Shown: piece by piece, positions 12,210 through 24,420 of the stretch | How the letters are laid out: the number at the start of each line of letters is the position of its first letter | How positions within the stretch are numbered: the stretch's first letter is position 1 | Assembly (NCBI GenBank): GCA_016169945.1 | Contig: JADLSH010000277.1 | Span: forward strand, 186,001-250,000 | Length of the DNA stretch: 64,000 nucleotides | Direction of reading: 5' to 3' | Source of the DNA: Trachythela sp. YZ-2020 | Taxonomy: Eukaryota; Cnidaria; Anthozoa; Malacalcyonacea; Clavulariidae | The notes under the pieces: generated by a model | What the model was told of the DNA's origin: nothing | The model's input: only the letters and a program-made list of their open reading frames with translations | The model's database searches: none | Made by a program: the position numbers and the translations under genes

Positions 12210-13825
12210 CTAAAAAGCTCCTTTTGAATAGGTTTCACCTTCTTTGTGTTGGTTTTTGTCTGCTTGGCCTTTCCTTTTACCTCTAAGGACCTTTCTTCGG
12301 GTTTTGTTCTTGTCATCAACTTTGTAGTTTGACTTCTGAACACGAAGGTTATCAGCTTGTTGTAATCCGGCAACACAAAATGTTCCTGGACTTATTCCAA
12401 GGGTTTGTAGAACTTTAACTGTGGCTTTGGTACCAATATTGAAGTGAGCCACAGCATCATATACTCCCAACTGAAATGAGTCTGTCCCAACAAACACAGT
12501 TTTAGGAATTCGATTCCAAATCATCCCATTAAAAGACTCATTCTGATTTTGGGTCTTCCCATCAAGGCATTTCCTCAAAAGGTCATCATCGCTAAGACGA
12601 GCATACACCGGTTTAAGCTCAGCAATGACTTCTAAAGGTAAACCTTTGCCATGTTTGTAAGTGCTGGTTTTGTTAGCACAATCTTTCTGATAATTGCACC
12701 AGCTACTCTCACCTTTAGGACAATAGGTATGTAAAGACCGTTAGTCTGTAGAAGCACAGTGGAACAATGTGGCAAGCACATTTTGTTTCATCTCTGCCAA
12801 ATTACCACTATTACTTCGAATTGCAATACCATAATAGTTTTGTAGTTTGTCTATCATGTTGTCAGTTAGTTTGCCTTTTCCACCAAGTCCTTTCTTCTCT
12901 TTCTTTAGTTTACGTAACGCTGTCCCAAGTCGTTTTTGGACATGCCCAACACATTCTTTCTTCTCCACAATGACATCATACTCTTCTTTGTAAATATTTT
13001 CAACAGCACTGAAACTCTTACTGTCTCCATCTCCATAAAATTCATCATACTGAAGATTATGATATATTGATGACTGAACGGTTGAATATTCGCTTAGCTC
13101 CTTCGGGTTCCATAGCAGGTGCAGATCCACTATAGTTTGACTTGCATTTTGGTGCATGTTCTGCTTTCCAGAGTCTACTTTCCACTGTGTCTTCTTTACC
13201 TTCGTGCTTGGCTCTATATCAAGAATTTTTCCAGTTTCCATGGAAATTGCAGTAACACAGCCATGTAAATAGGAGAACCCTCTTCTCTGCCATGTTCCAT
13301 CACAAGATATAGCAGTCTTTACAATTTCATCATCATCCTGGCTTTTGGAATTGTGGATTTCCTTGGCAGCATCATTGATTGAGGATTCAGCAACATCTTT
13401 TACAGCTCGTAGAATCGCTTTGGTATGCCTGGCAAATGGCTTTGTTCCCAGTGGTGGTGACCCACTTGTCCTGAGGTATAAAATGTTTCCGTCCATCTAC
13501 AGTTATTGCACTGAAGGGAATAGCATGATGCACATCCCATACGTTGGGTAATATCATTGACCAATGTTAATTCAAATTCAAGGCAATTTTTGCAAGGTAA
13601 CATCTTGAAAATGTTGTGTAGAATTGCCATATCCATTAAGCAAAATCCACTCACTTGATTCTCATTCACATCTGGAGTTGGTGAACCATTATTTGTCCCA
13701 ATTTTTCGGGCAGACGCTGATTGCGGTGTGATAGGGACATTCTCAGGTATTTTGTCTTGGGCAGGAAAAACATTCCCCTCGCTTGTACTCTCAGTTTCGC
13801 TACTTTGAGAGTTATTCTTGCTCAA
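12210..13825 (-). pseudogene. Mutator-like transposase-domain gene, inactivated
   Basis: The N-terminal part (from 13825) has paired cysteines CKNCLEF and CASCYSLQCNNCRWTETFYTS. The frame then shifts near 13460 into GSPPLGTKPFAR. Core motifs are SCDGTWQRRGF, a DGDSKSF acidic motif, ECVGHVQKRLG, GLGGKGKLTD, KLQNYYGIAIR, LFHC and, after an in-frame TAA at 12741, a SWCNYQ segment, GKTQNQNESFNGMIW and TVFVGTDSFQLGVYDAVAHFN. This order matches the Mutator-like transposase domain protein family common in cnidarians and arthropods. Within the open frame, about 13060-13140 reads as the family sequence only in another frame (SGSAPAMEPEGAKRIFNRS), so two compensating shifts are hidden there. With three shifts and one stop the gene is dead. 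Host domestication is not supported. Confidence 0.8.
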
Positions 13826-14165
13826 CTTCGCACACGTTGGGTAAAGTGGCTTAAAATCATTGTAGGACTAAGGAGGGATAGGTGGGTACTTATTTGGGAC
13901 AAAAAAGAATTATACAATGGACCAATGAACGTAATATAACAATGCTATATCGTTGCTATGGTGGTTGCTAAGGGGCAAAATTACAGAAAAGCAGCTATTT
14001 TCTAATATTTACGCATTTTCCGCTTAGAAAATTAAAGAATAACACCAGGAAACGAAATAGCAAGGGTTAATAATGTATAAAATGACTGTTTTGAAAATTT
14101 GATTTTTTTCAAATTGCAGTGTCCAAGACCACCTTATGTTGTCTTATTTTTTAATTAAAGATAAG

Positions 14166-14261
14166 TACCGTAATTATTCGAATAAACGCCGCTTATTAAA
14201 TTTTTGGCGCTTCAGGTGCGGCGTTTATTCGAGGGTGGCGTTTATTCGAATAATTACGGTA
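14166..14261. mobile_element. AATAAACGCCGC palindromic MITE, copy 2 (intact)
   Basis: TACCGTAATTATTCGAATAA at the left pairs with TTATTCGAATAATTACGGTA at the right. The total length is 96 bp with TA at both ends. The internal GGCGCTTCAGGTGCG segment is shared with copy 1 at 11172. Confidence 0.8.
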
Positions 14262-14460
14262 GTCACTTCGTAGTTGGTAAGTGATTGTATTCTACGTTGT
14301 AGTATCGTTTCGAGCGAAATTCTGAAAATGACTGAAATTATGTTCGAGTAAATCTCTGACTATGTACGGTATGGCACTATATCTGATGGCGGTAATTTAT
14401 TCAGAAAATTATAGATGAACGCGCTCAATTTCCTTAACAACCTGAATTTTAATACAAACT

Positions 14461-14555
14461 TAATCCTAACTCCAATCCTAACCTTAACCCTAATCCTAAC
14501 CCTAATCCTAACTCTCACCCTAATCCTAACCCTTAATCCTAACCTTAATCCTTGT
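14461..14555. repeat. Interstitial telomere-like repeat
   Basis: Degenerate CCTAAC/CCCTAAT units (AACCCTAATCCTAACCCTAA and variants) run for about 95 bp. The canonical metazoan telomere unit is TTAGGG; here hexamers alternate with TCCTAA variants. The array is internal and degenerate. Confidence 0.7.
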
Positions 14556-14751
14556 GACGTAATTACAGGATAGTAATATGGAAAGTCACCCCGTTGTTGG
14601 CTTCGGCATGTATGCTATATATATTCAATGACAAAAACTTAAACAATCTCAGTCGTTTTTAGACTTTTAAAATCACTGTATAGTTTATCTAGCTGGCACA
14701 TGTTTGTTTAGTGCAATGGGCCTTTTGCAGCAAGGGTCTTCCTAAGAAAAA

Positions 14752-14998
14752 TTTATTGGAGGGGCTTAGAATGTAGCGCCGAAGGCGCTACAAACGTAGT
14801 GGGTTCTGGGGGAATCCTCCCTCTGGGTGAATCCTTCCTGCATTCTGTGGGGAGAATTTCATGGAAATTTCAACGTTACAAGATTTCATCTCGAGTGCTA
14901 AAAACATTATAGTTCAATAATCTAATATTCAACATTTGTTATATAAACATATTTAATTGAAAGACTGAAACAGGGGGGCTTAGCGCTCCCCCTCATTT
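14752..14998 (+). repeat. Dispersed repeat, copy 1 (copy 2 at 26695-26950)
   Basis: It shares long near-identical stretches with 26695-26950, for example CATTCTGTGGGGAGAATTT and AATATTCAACATTTGTTATA. A third, more diverged member lies at about 54880-55030. It ends in G-rich tracts. No coding potential is seen. Confidence 0.7.
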
Positions 14999-15414
14999 CC
15001 CTGCTTTTTCAAAGGGTGAGTTAGGGTGAGTGTTAGGGTTTAGGACTAGAGTGAGGGGGAGGTTTAGAGTTGTTGAAGTGCCTTGTCCCTTTTGTCCATT
15101 CTAAAGGTAACAGAGACTATGTGAGCAAGCTGACACAATATACTAGCAGTATCTCTGTATATTGTTGTACTTAAACGGCAAGTTGTATTTAATTAGTTTA
15201 TAGTAAGGATTTCACACTTCACGAAAATACCCTTGATACCCTTGACGAAATTAGCGGAGCCAGCCTCTGTTACCGGTGGCACTCGGCCATTTTTAAATAA
15301 AGAAAGCATTTGTGAGCGACGTTAACAGAACTTCAGTGAGACACCAAAGTCATCGGTCAACAATGGCAACATAGCGTCCTAGATATAGTAAGACATGGAT
15401 CTCTCCACGCCAAC

Positions 15415-15720
15415 GAAGTTTGACCGGTTGACTTCAATAGTGTGGCCCGTCGCTGGAAAAGACACGTGAAAATCGTTAAACTGTCGAAATTTCACCACGG
15501 CCAAAGGCAGAAATAATGCCCAACGCCAACGAGCCATATATCATACTTCACTGTGCCGGAAATGATATTCAAGAAATCGCAGAAAACAACGTTACGCACA
15601 CGGGCATGGACTTTGAAACCCTCGACATGAGCAAGCTCACGGAATACTTCGCCTCTGTATAAAACAACGTCCTATTTGAACAATAATTACAATATGACTT
15701 CTCGCTAATGTCTACTACGG
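15415..15720 (+). pseudogene. Ty3/Gypsy-type gag fossil
   Basis: Across shifting frames the sequence reads NNAQRQRA, then LHCAGNDIQEIAENN, TLDMSKLTEYFAS and NNVLFEQ. These correspond in order to the capsid region of cnidarian Gypsy gag proteins (HCAG-x-D-x-QEI, KL-x-x-YF-x, N-x-x-FEQ). Several stops and frameshifts interrupt it. Sequence down to about 16580 has the same somewhat GC-richer composition but I cannot identify it. A different gag family is present at 62.7-63.5 kb. Confidence 0.55.
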
Positions 15721-16581
15721 CTCCATCTCACTGATCTCAGGTCAAAATCATCCCCATTGAAACCAAAGACACTCGGCCCTCAACGTAACTACTACCACCT
15801 TCCTCGAAAAACGTGCACTCTTCTACAAGTTTTGCAATCCACTGCAAACGATAAAGACCACCCAAGCCGATCTTACAGCACTCCATGCAGACAATTCTAC
15901 TATTGTAGGAACGTCTTCACTTCCTCGCATGACATCCTCCATCGAAGTGGTCGAATAGTGTAGGTTATCTGGTCCACATCAGAGACACCAAGGTATAGCC
16001 GCGCGAAACCAAAACTTCTACGCTCCTAAATATGATGGCCATGTCTAGCGAAGCCGAGAAGTTTGAGAAAGAGTGTTGCCCTTGTTTACGTACTAACAGA
16101 ACCCCCCTCCTCACTAACACACACACCTGCATTCACGCTACTGAAATAGACATCGATTATGCCAATACGTCCTTTCCCAATTCCCCATCTCATTTCGATC
16201 ATCATTCCCAATCAATCGAATGGGTCAACTGCTGCATCAACACAATGGTCAGGACATCCGTATATATCTCGTGACTAGCAGAAATCTATCTATAAAGTGT
16301 TAGCGACTTATCGTAGCACCCCCTCCTCATACGGTCACCGGACAATAACCTGTAAACCATGATGTTCGACCATAACCACCGAACAAATTTTTATGCAACC
16401 ATATGCATCCTCCTGCGCGACCATTAACCGCACGAAATACCGTCAGCATGATGGCAAGAACCCGACGACGTTCCGAGTCACAATGTTCCGAGGGATAATC
16501 AACGCTTTATGCGACGCACACCTCCAACAAAAGACAACAATAATGGAAACATCGGTTCAACCCATCAATGACGGACTCTAA

Positions 16582-16690
16582 TAATAATAATAATACTTCT
16601 TTAATAATATATATTGCCCATTCTCATGACATTATGATCGAATGCGCTTTACAATAAAATAGACCAAATAGACCAACTAGTTTTTTCATC
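16582..16690 (-). mobile_element. 3' end of an L2/CR1-like retrotransposon
   Basis: On the minus strand AAGCGCATTCGATC...GAGAATGGGCAATATAT leads into an (ATT)n tail (16582-16597). This resembles the 3' UTR and tail of 5'-truncated L2-like elements. No coding sequence remains. Confidence 0.5.
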
Positions 16691-17496
16691 CAAAAAGGGG
16701 AGAAGTACAATGGCTAGAGGCATGCCGCTATTGTGGTCTCAGAAGAACAAATGCTTTTCTTTTTGCGAGCGAATTGACACAATGGCAGCATTCATATTGT
16801 TGTACAAATATAAACTTTCATGCAGTAAGCGTTGTACATGAATGATAAATCATACAACATAAGAAAATTAAAACGACAATAATACATATAGGTAGCAACC
16901 TCACCTTTTCTAATCAAACAACCAAAGTTTCTGAGCATGCATCCAACATGGGGTACTCCAAATTACAAAACCGCTGACGAAATTGTTGTAACGATATCTT
17001 TAGTGTCATATAACTTTTTGTACCAATAAACATTCAATGAAAAGATAAGTCATAAATAGTGTATGTTATTATCAACTCGCATATTTTATAATTTATATGT
17101 TTATTAATGAAAAATACAATAAGAACTTCGACGTTTCGAGCGAAGGCCCTGCGTCTAGAAGTTAGTAGCGTGGGTCGGGGGTCAAGATAGCGTTTCGAAA
17201 TGTTTATAAAACTCAACCGGTGTATTTTCCCTTTGCCATTTGGCGACAAACTGAAAATGAAATCATTAAATATGGACAAAAAAATAATCGACTCATGCAT
17301 GATCACGATATTTGTCAATATTCGCTCAGTTGTAATTCGAATAAAAGTCATCAACCAAGTCATTTGCAACTTTATATTTGTTTGTAAAAACTTACATTAA
17401 TGATGTAAAACACTCTAAAGTTAGACCTACGATTAAGCTCTCTATATGTTAGAGAGTATTAATAACAGCAAAAAGTATAAGATTCAAAAAAGTACA

Positions 17497-20400
17497 TTAA
17501 CGAAGACCAATGGCAGTACCAAATGCATCCGTCCAGCGATCACTCGACGTGTAAGTGCCACATCCTCCGAAATGCATCTCAGTGAGGAACAAGAAGTTGT
17601 TGGGTAGCTGACGATGACCATACGAGGGAACTCCAGTTCCTCGCCAGTTTACTGCCACACCATGCCTTTCATAAACCAGGTTTCCACTGTGATAAGGATT
17701 GATGTTTCCCTCGTTATGGTTCGGGAACAATGCGAAGTAGGCGTTTGGATTACCATCACAGTTTTTGAAGGACACACTTTTACCATTTGATCTAAACAGA
17801 AATTTAAATGCAAGGTACTAAATTTCCATGTTGTTGTTTCTATTAGCATGTTGTCCTCAGGGGCGTAGCGAAGGTAATGTGTTTGGGTGGGTGCATGCTT
17901 CAAATTTCCCGACAAAAGGGCGTGGTTCGGGTGTGGTTTGGCGTTGTTTAATAAATATATCATTTGATGATAATTCAATGCAACATTTATATCTAATGAG
18001 ACTATTTACATGGTGTATCAACCTATTGAAATTTGAACGAACGTAAAAACAGAAGGCCTTCAGTAATGTAACGAAACGGTCCAGACTTGCTCAATCATGC
18101 AGATAATCAAACAATGATTTTTGATGTTCAGTCATTTAAAATCAAACCTAAGCGATTTTGTAGCATGTCAGACCAATTGGTAAATTCTCCAAATGCAATC
18201 AACTGATTTGCATGGAATGCTTGACTCTTTTGTTTCATTTACTTATTTTGTGTGTACTTCCTCACATTTAGTTATTTCTTTTTGTTGTATATCACTGGAA
18301 CATAATCTCCCTCGATGAGCTGATAGCTCTTGGAGAAAATGTTTATTTTCAAAATATGTTTAAATAAAAATATATTTCGCGTTCAATTCAGAGTGTACCT
18401 AACTGTTGTAAGTTTTAACACACTGTAAATAGTAATGTTCATATCCCTGGCTAACATGAAATTGTAATAAGTTAAATTTTAGGATTGGTATCTTGATATG
18501 GTACGTAGGCTGCATTCCAGTCGTGCATTTTTCGTACGCACGTACACGCACGGAAAAGTTTCAATCCATTTAAATGTTACTTATGAAACAACCAAATGAA
18601 TAAATGTACATAATTTATTGTTCCGTAAGTTTTAGTATTCCGTAAGTCTTAGAAGGATTTAAACTTTTCCGTCCGTGTACGTACGTATAAAAAGCGCATG
18701 ACTGGAAAGCAGCCTATACTATAGGCCAGTAAATCGGAAACCTCGAGCAGAAATATTTACACAGATATTATTATTTATAGTGATGTAGAGAAATTATCTA
18801 TGTGCGTCATATTATGCTATCGAAGCGTGCTTCGGTGCTCGCAGAAGCTAAATCCACTTGGACCTGTCAGCACATCACCTGCCAAGCGCGCCGCCCACTG
18901 TTGTGGGCGGCGGTTAACCCTTAACAAGGGTTAATCAGATATGGCAGAGCAAGGTAAATTATTAATTCCGTAGGTGCGGACTTAGATATTGGAGGCTCTC
19001 AAAATTATGACCGCAATCAACTTTGCCGACATTTTGTGCCCATTTTCTGATTCTTCCGAGAAAAAATTTCTGATTCCGACTTTTTTCGTTATTTTCAATA
19101 TTCCTAAATAATATTGTACTAACTACAGGGTGTATCAAAAAAACTGCAAATACCATAATTTGTATGCACGAGATCATACATTAGAATTTCAATGGCTGTG
19201 CAAATAATTACGCTTCTGGGATTTGAAAATACGTTTCCCAGGGGTATCAAAACAAGTACACAAAGTGAATTAAACTTATGAGTTCGATTACGAATGGCTC
19301 AGTTTACGAATGACTGCTGTCGAGTTTTGAGTTTGGGCGTACTTTAAAACAAGAAATACTCTTTGCTCTGTTGTTAGCTGAGCCATTCGTAATCGAACTA
19401 ATTTTAATTCACTTTGTGTGCTTATTTTGATAGTACTGCACGTGGAAAGTATTTGCAAATCCCAGAAATTAAGCGTAATTATTTGCACAGTCATTGAAAT
19501 TCTAATGTATGATCTCGTGCATACAAATTATGGTATTTGCAGTTTTTTTGATACACCCTGTAGATCTAGCCATTCAATTTCCCGACAGAGTCCAACTTGT
19601 GCCGACGGAGGTTACATTGGGGTGTCTGGCACCACCATGGACCCCCTTCGCTAAGCCCCGGGGCCTACTTGTCATTGTTTTGAAATCTATCCAAGCAGTC
19701 AAGCATATTTTGATAATGCATATTTTAGTACGCCGCCCCCTTCATTACATCTTTTGTATAGCTGACATAATTTTCAATATTTTAAAGTTCTTTTATTTAT
19801 TCTTTCAATTGTCAGATGAATATTTTCGTGTTTTTACGGGAGCACATTAAAACCGATATAGGTTTGTCACTTCTACAGTTAATAGTTTAACCTGAGGGTT
19901 TGCTATAAATTTAAGATATATATATATGAAACAACTCACCATGCCATGTGTCTATTACTTGACATTGCTATAATGTACTTTAGAATCAAGTTATCATCCA
20001 ATTATTATAGAATTATTTGCATACCTGAATCCTTGAACAGTCCTGGCTTTTGCTAGGGACGCTGGTAATATACCAAGATAGATATAATCACCCAGTCCAT
20101 AGTTCAGAGGTCTTGTATACCCTGCATAATTATGCATCAATACATTCAGTGGTTGACTGGCGTAGGCTGGAAGTTGTGTTATAAGAGTGAATGGTTGGAG
20201 GCCATTTTGCTTTTGGAAACGAAGAAGGACTCTAGATTTATCCTTAAAAACTTGGTTTATAAGGCTCGGGAGCTTCCCTTTTTGAACAGCCTCGCGTGGT
20301 ATGAAGGTATATCCACCACCTTCCTTCGCCATCTCGCAGTAGACTGTGATTACTGTGTTATCAACCAGAATGTCATACAGACCACTCAATGCATGGGGTG

Positions 20401-22800
20401 CACTGTTCTTGATTTCAAGACATGACCGCTTGTAGGTTGTTGAATACACTCCGGGTCTTACTATTATCTGTATGAAAGCGTAACAAAGAAAATAGATTAA
20501 TGCAGAGCAAAAATACAAGCAGCCTTCAAGGCCAGTGGGTCTCCCAGTACTTGCCATTATGCTGACATTGCTAGAATTATTTAATTACCATTTAACATGA
20601 CAAGTTAAATGAAAGCCTCTAGCTCTATACGTTATACTGCATGCATGTGTATATAATTATCAAATGAAACTGGGGAAACTTAAACTTGTGCAAGCAGAGA
20701 AGCGGCAGTATACGGGTGTGGCATGTACTTCTTGCACTCAATTAATCCGGGCAAATGAAATTCCCCAATCCTTTCCAATGCATAGATTAAAGTGAAATGG
20801 ACAAAGCCAAATGGAACGAAGATGCATCTGTTTAGGGAGTAAACTGTGTATTAGTGAAGGGATATATCAAGCGATACCAACCCATGAAAGATAAATATGG
20901 GATTCAAATACCATTTGACTGAAACTCGTGGCTACGCTTTTGGCCTCATTTTCTAGATATTTTAATGTATTTAAAGATATTCTATATTAAGGTATCAGGC
21001 ATTAATGGAATGCATTACTGGAATTGGAGAACAATTTGGACGAGTGGCAGAGATGGCTACTATTCAAAGACAAAAACTGTTAATATTTCACAAGCAGCGA
21101 ATTCCATGTTGTCTTTGAATCGAATCTTTAAAAATTATATCCATAATTCTTTTTCATATATAACTGAAAAATAATATGACTCGCAGTTAGATTTAGATAA
21201 CATGCAGTTTCTATCATATACTCAATTAATTATATGATTGAAAAATACGTCTATTATATATATCTCATTAAAGACGTCTTTGTTGTATAATTTGTGAGGA
21301 GAAAACAACTTGACTCTAAGATAGATTTTGGATATAAATAGTTTCGCTTTCTATTTAAAAGTGAAGGTCACAATTTTAGCTATGAATTAATAAAAACGTT
21401 ATCGTATTTATTGCCACTGCATTTGATATCGGTGCATGCACGTGTCAATACATGCACGCCTTTATCACCATACTCAGGTTTTTTTAATCCCAGTTTTTGT
21501 TTAGTATTTCCTTATTGTCTGGTCCTAATGTTCATAGGACGATATCGTCCTATGAAGACTAACGAATTTGCTGCCCCTTATCTCTGGTTTTCAGGCACCA
21601 GACATGGACGAAAATACTACCGTTCGATCCAGCGTTTTACGATCCCTTTACAGAAGTAAATTTTGTTTGTTTATAACGCTATGCGGCCGATTTAGCCCCT
21701 TTTAAACACTCTCAAGTTTGTTTTGTTTACAAATTAAAAAAATATAAACTAATTAAAAATTCATTTCGCTTTCCTACCTTTGGTTTAAACGCTAGCTACA
21801 TACGTAAATAATACCACCATTCGACAGGGCTTCAAAAGATCTATTAAAGGCTTCCATTTTGTTTAAATCTAGACCTTTTATGGCAATTCTCGTAAAAATG
21901 CCTTCTTGTTGCAGCGTCGGCGCACGCTCGGACAAATTCGGAAGCTAAACTCTCCGGGATCTTTGCATCATTGCCTAGATGGCGGATTTTCATTGGTTTA
22001 TAGCAAGCAACACTAACCTTATAATTATGGCATTTTGCTAATTTATATTGCGTGCGGGAATTAAATTTCAACGATTTCGGTCATTTGTATGCGAATTTCA
22101 AAAGATAAAATAAAATAGTTCTACTTCTTCAAAGGCAATGAACTTTCCAACAATATTCCTTTTTTCATGAGCTACAACTTTTGTGGAACATTGCTGAGCA
22201 AATTCTAAATCCTGTTCCGGCAATTCAGGTTTATATCAACAATAATTGTAACATTTTTAGATAATTTATGAACATGTATGCAAATTAATTTAGATAGATA
22301 TGAATTATATTACCACGGTTAGAATACCACGGTTAGTTTTACTTAAGTTTCAAGCGTTTTACGCTAGGAGTTGGTGGTTTACATTCTTTGCAGAGCCACT
22401 CGCCAAACCACATATCATTCTAAGGAGGAAGTCATAAGCTATCGAATCATTGCCAGAGCCAGTAAAGACATCTGGAGATATTTACATTTGAAACAATAAC
22501 TGGTCGTAAATACAGCGCGTTTCCGTCGGACGATAAAGAGTTGCATTCATATAAAAAAAGCTATACACACATTCATGAAATATAAAAAAAAATATAATAA
22601 AACAAAAAACAAATGAGTGAGGAGTGAGAAAGTGAATACGACGCGTCTCACAGGAGAAATTTGACTTAATAAAATGGTGTTTACTCGGCATTTTCCCGTT
22701 CACTGATTTGACCTGTCAAAGAACTCAAAGACTAACTGTTTCTTACCATAAACACACCAGATACGTTGAGTAAAAGACACAACAAGGCCAGACGATTCAT
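17497..22800 (-). CDS. Gene A: secreted two-module protein, 263 aa, three coding exons
   Basis: Coding exons are 22800-22747 (54 nt), 20467-20025 (443 nt) and 17791-17497 (295 nt, ending in TAA). All junctions are GT/AG, with phases 0 and 2. Residues 1-18 (MNRLALLCLLLNVSGVFM) form a hydrophobic signal peptide, so the product is probably secreted. Residues 33-75 have the pattern SC-x-E-I, SGxYDI, VYCEM, GGGYTFI, as at the start of fibrinogen-like or GON domains. The last exon carries NCD, YERHGVAVNWR and FGGCGTYTSSDRW. The mature protein has four cysteines (34, 62, 177, 243), enough for two disulfides, and no N-x-S/T site. The initiating ATG is chosen because its exon sits just after a CAG acceptor and matches paralog B (47756-50997). 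An upstream in-frame ATG at 20557 lies in the intron. I recognise the family only as an unnamed conserved invertebrate protein; function is unknown. Confidence 0.85.
18506..18716. mobile_element. Palindromic MITE in the gene A last intron to 3' flank series
   Basis: TAGGCTGCATTCCAGTCGTG at the left pairs with a GACTGGAAAGCAGCCTA right end. Arms of about 70 bp include GTACGT-rich and GGAAAAGTTT segments. It lies in the third intron of gene A (between 20024 and 17792). Non-coding. Confidence 0.7.
19124..19562. mobile_element. Long-TIR mariner-like MITE (TACAGGGTGTATC family)
   Basis: The left end TACAGGGTGTATCAAAAAAA is mirrored by TTTTTTTGATACACCCTGTA at the right. The two arms pair almost throughout the 439 bp, making one near-complete palindrome. 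TA at each end suggests Tc1/mariner mobilisation. It lies inside the last intron of gene A. Confidence 0.8.
21531..21556. other. 26-bp perfect palindrome
   Basis: TTCATAGGAC, GATATC and GTCCTATGAA are joined without spacer, giving a perfect palindrome in the second intron of gene A. It has no loop, unlike the MITEs nearby. Confidence 0.7.
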
Positions 22801-22899
22801 TCTGCAACATTAGAAAAGAATGAGAGTAAATAAAATTAAAAAGCGCTCATTGCAGAATCGCATAGATTATATAAATATATCATTATTATATGTTTCAAA

Positions 22900-23048
22900 A
22901 GCTCGTCTTTGTGATCACAAGACAAGAAATAATATCTATACTCAGCTCGTCTTTGTGATCACCAAGACAAGAAATAATATCCTATACCATCATTTGTGAC
23001 CTCGTCTTTGTGATCACAAGACAAGAAATAATATCTATACCATCAGCT
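22900..23048. repeat. Three-copy direct repeat with TGTGATCACA core
   Basis: CTCGTCTTTGTGATCAC...AAGACAAGAAATAATATC occurs three times at about 50-60-bp spacing. Each copy holds a small palindrome (CTTTGTGATCACAAG). It lies in the first intron of gene A, about 100 bp upstream of the signal-peptide exon. Confidence 0.75.
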
Positions 23049-24287
23049 ATGGTGACCTATTTTTCGACTTTCTGTGCCACGCAATTTCTATTTTTCTAGA
23101 AAAACAACATGTATACGTTTCGAACTACCTTTATACCCATGGCCATGCAGACATGGATGAAAAAATTCTCCCACCAAAATGAATTGTATAATATTTAATT
23201 TTTTATATCAACAAAAAAAATTACAGTAGTTTCGTTTTGAGAAAAATATAAGAATAGCATGCATATATATCCTAATAATATTATTTACATTTGAAGCATA
23301 TATGCGAGGTAGTTAGTTAAGTATACATGCATGTATGTTCCAGTACAGGTAGTATAGTCTGCATTATCGAGTATAGTGAATATTGTCAAAATGCTTTTAA
23401 AAATCTCCCTATATGCATGCAGGCTGCAGTGTCGTTTGTTACAAAACTATAGGCGAAACATTGGGTAACTTATACGGGTTAAATTTGCAAACTTAAAATT
23501 ATAAATTAAACGATTTTACAATATACTTTCAAAGGTTACGGAACAAAACATTATAAGCAAAACTGCTCTATCTCAAAAGAAGATATAGCCTATTTAGAAC
23601 TGTCCGGTTCCCCAGCTGCATATATGACTGGGATACTTCCGTCAAGTAACAACGTTCCCTACTTCCCTTTTGACTAACAACAAATTTCCTTATTCAGACA
23701 AAGCAAAGAACAAGTAACATGAAAAGATACCTTTACATAAGACACCCGGCTTCAAATTCAATTTGATTCTTTAGATAGATAGGTTTATTAACTAAATTTG
23801 CCAACGGTTGAATTACGTATAATTTACGATTAAAATATTAAATTACATAATATAAAAATTGTTAAGAATTAACTATTAAATACTATGTATAGGCTACACA
23901 TAAAGGGTATAAAAGTTGTACTAGCCCTCTTACTCTTAGTTCTAAAATGTTCAACATTAAATGAACGTTTCTGACGAAGGTTATATTTCGCATCGTGTCT
24001 GGGAGGAAGCAGTAGGTTATGAAACTTATGCAGGGGATCAGTCAGTATATCATTAATACATATAGTGTCTCATGATGTTCATCTAAGTAGTTAATCTTTG
24101 TTTCATCTACAGCTGATTTATAGTCGTTATTTGGAAATAATAACAGCCATGCATTGCTCTCTTTTCTATTCGTAGCCTACTAGTTCATTCATAAGATATT
24201 GAGGTAAAGCGTTGTAAAGCGTTAGTACCTTATCTTTGTCTATCATGCAGAAGCCTACACCGACGCTAGCGCATGTTCAATACTCAC

Positions 24288-24420
24288 CTTACTATAGAGT
24301 TCGCTATATATCTTTGCCTGTGATTAGTCCCTTTAGTGTATAACTTTTGCTTGGATCTCACTGAACGATATGAGTCAGTTAGCCAGGGAATGTGCGTTTA
24401 TATACATTTTGCTTAGCAGA
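24288..24420 (-). promoter_or_regulatory. Promoter and non-coding first exon of gene A
   Basis: Read on the minus strand, TATATAAA lies at 24405-24398, a TCAGTGAG initiator-like motif is near 24362, and an exon ends at 24288 before the donor GTGAGTA (24287-24281). The block is clearly homologous to the promoter and first exon of paralog B at 47134-47250, including the TCGTTCAGTG motif and the AAGGTGAGTA donor. The start site is inferred; the TATA-to-initiator spacing of about 43 is longer than usual, so the real start may lie elsewhere. Confidence 0.65.

Noticed and set aside
20468..20557. Alternative start for gene A at 20557 (MASTGRPT...)
   Set aside because: This stretch lies upstream of a clear CAG acceptor at 20468-20470 and has no counterpart in gene B. 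It is intron read-through; the true start is in the 22800-22747 exon.
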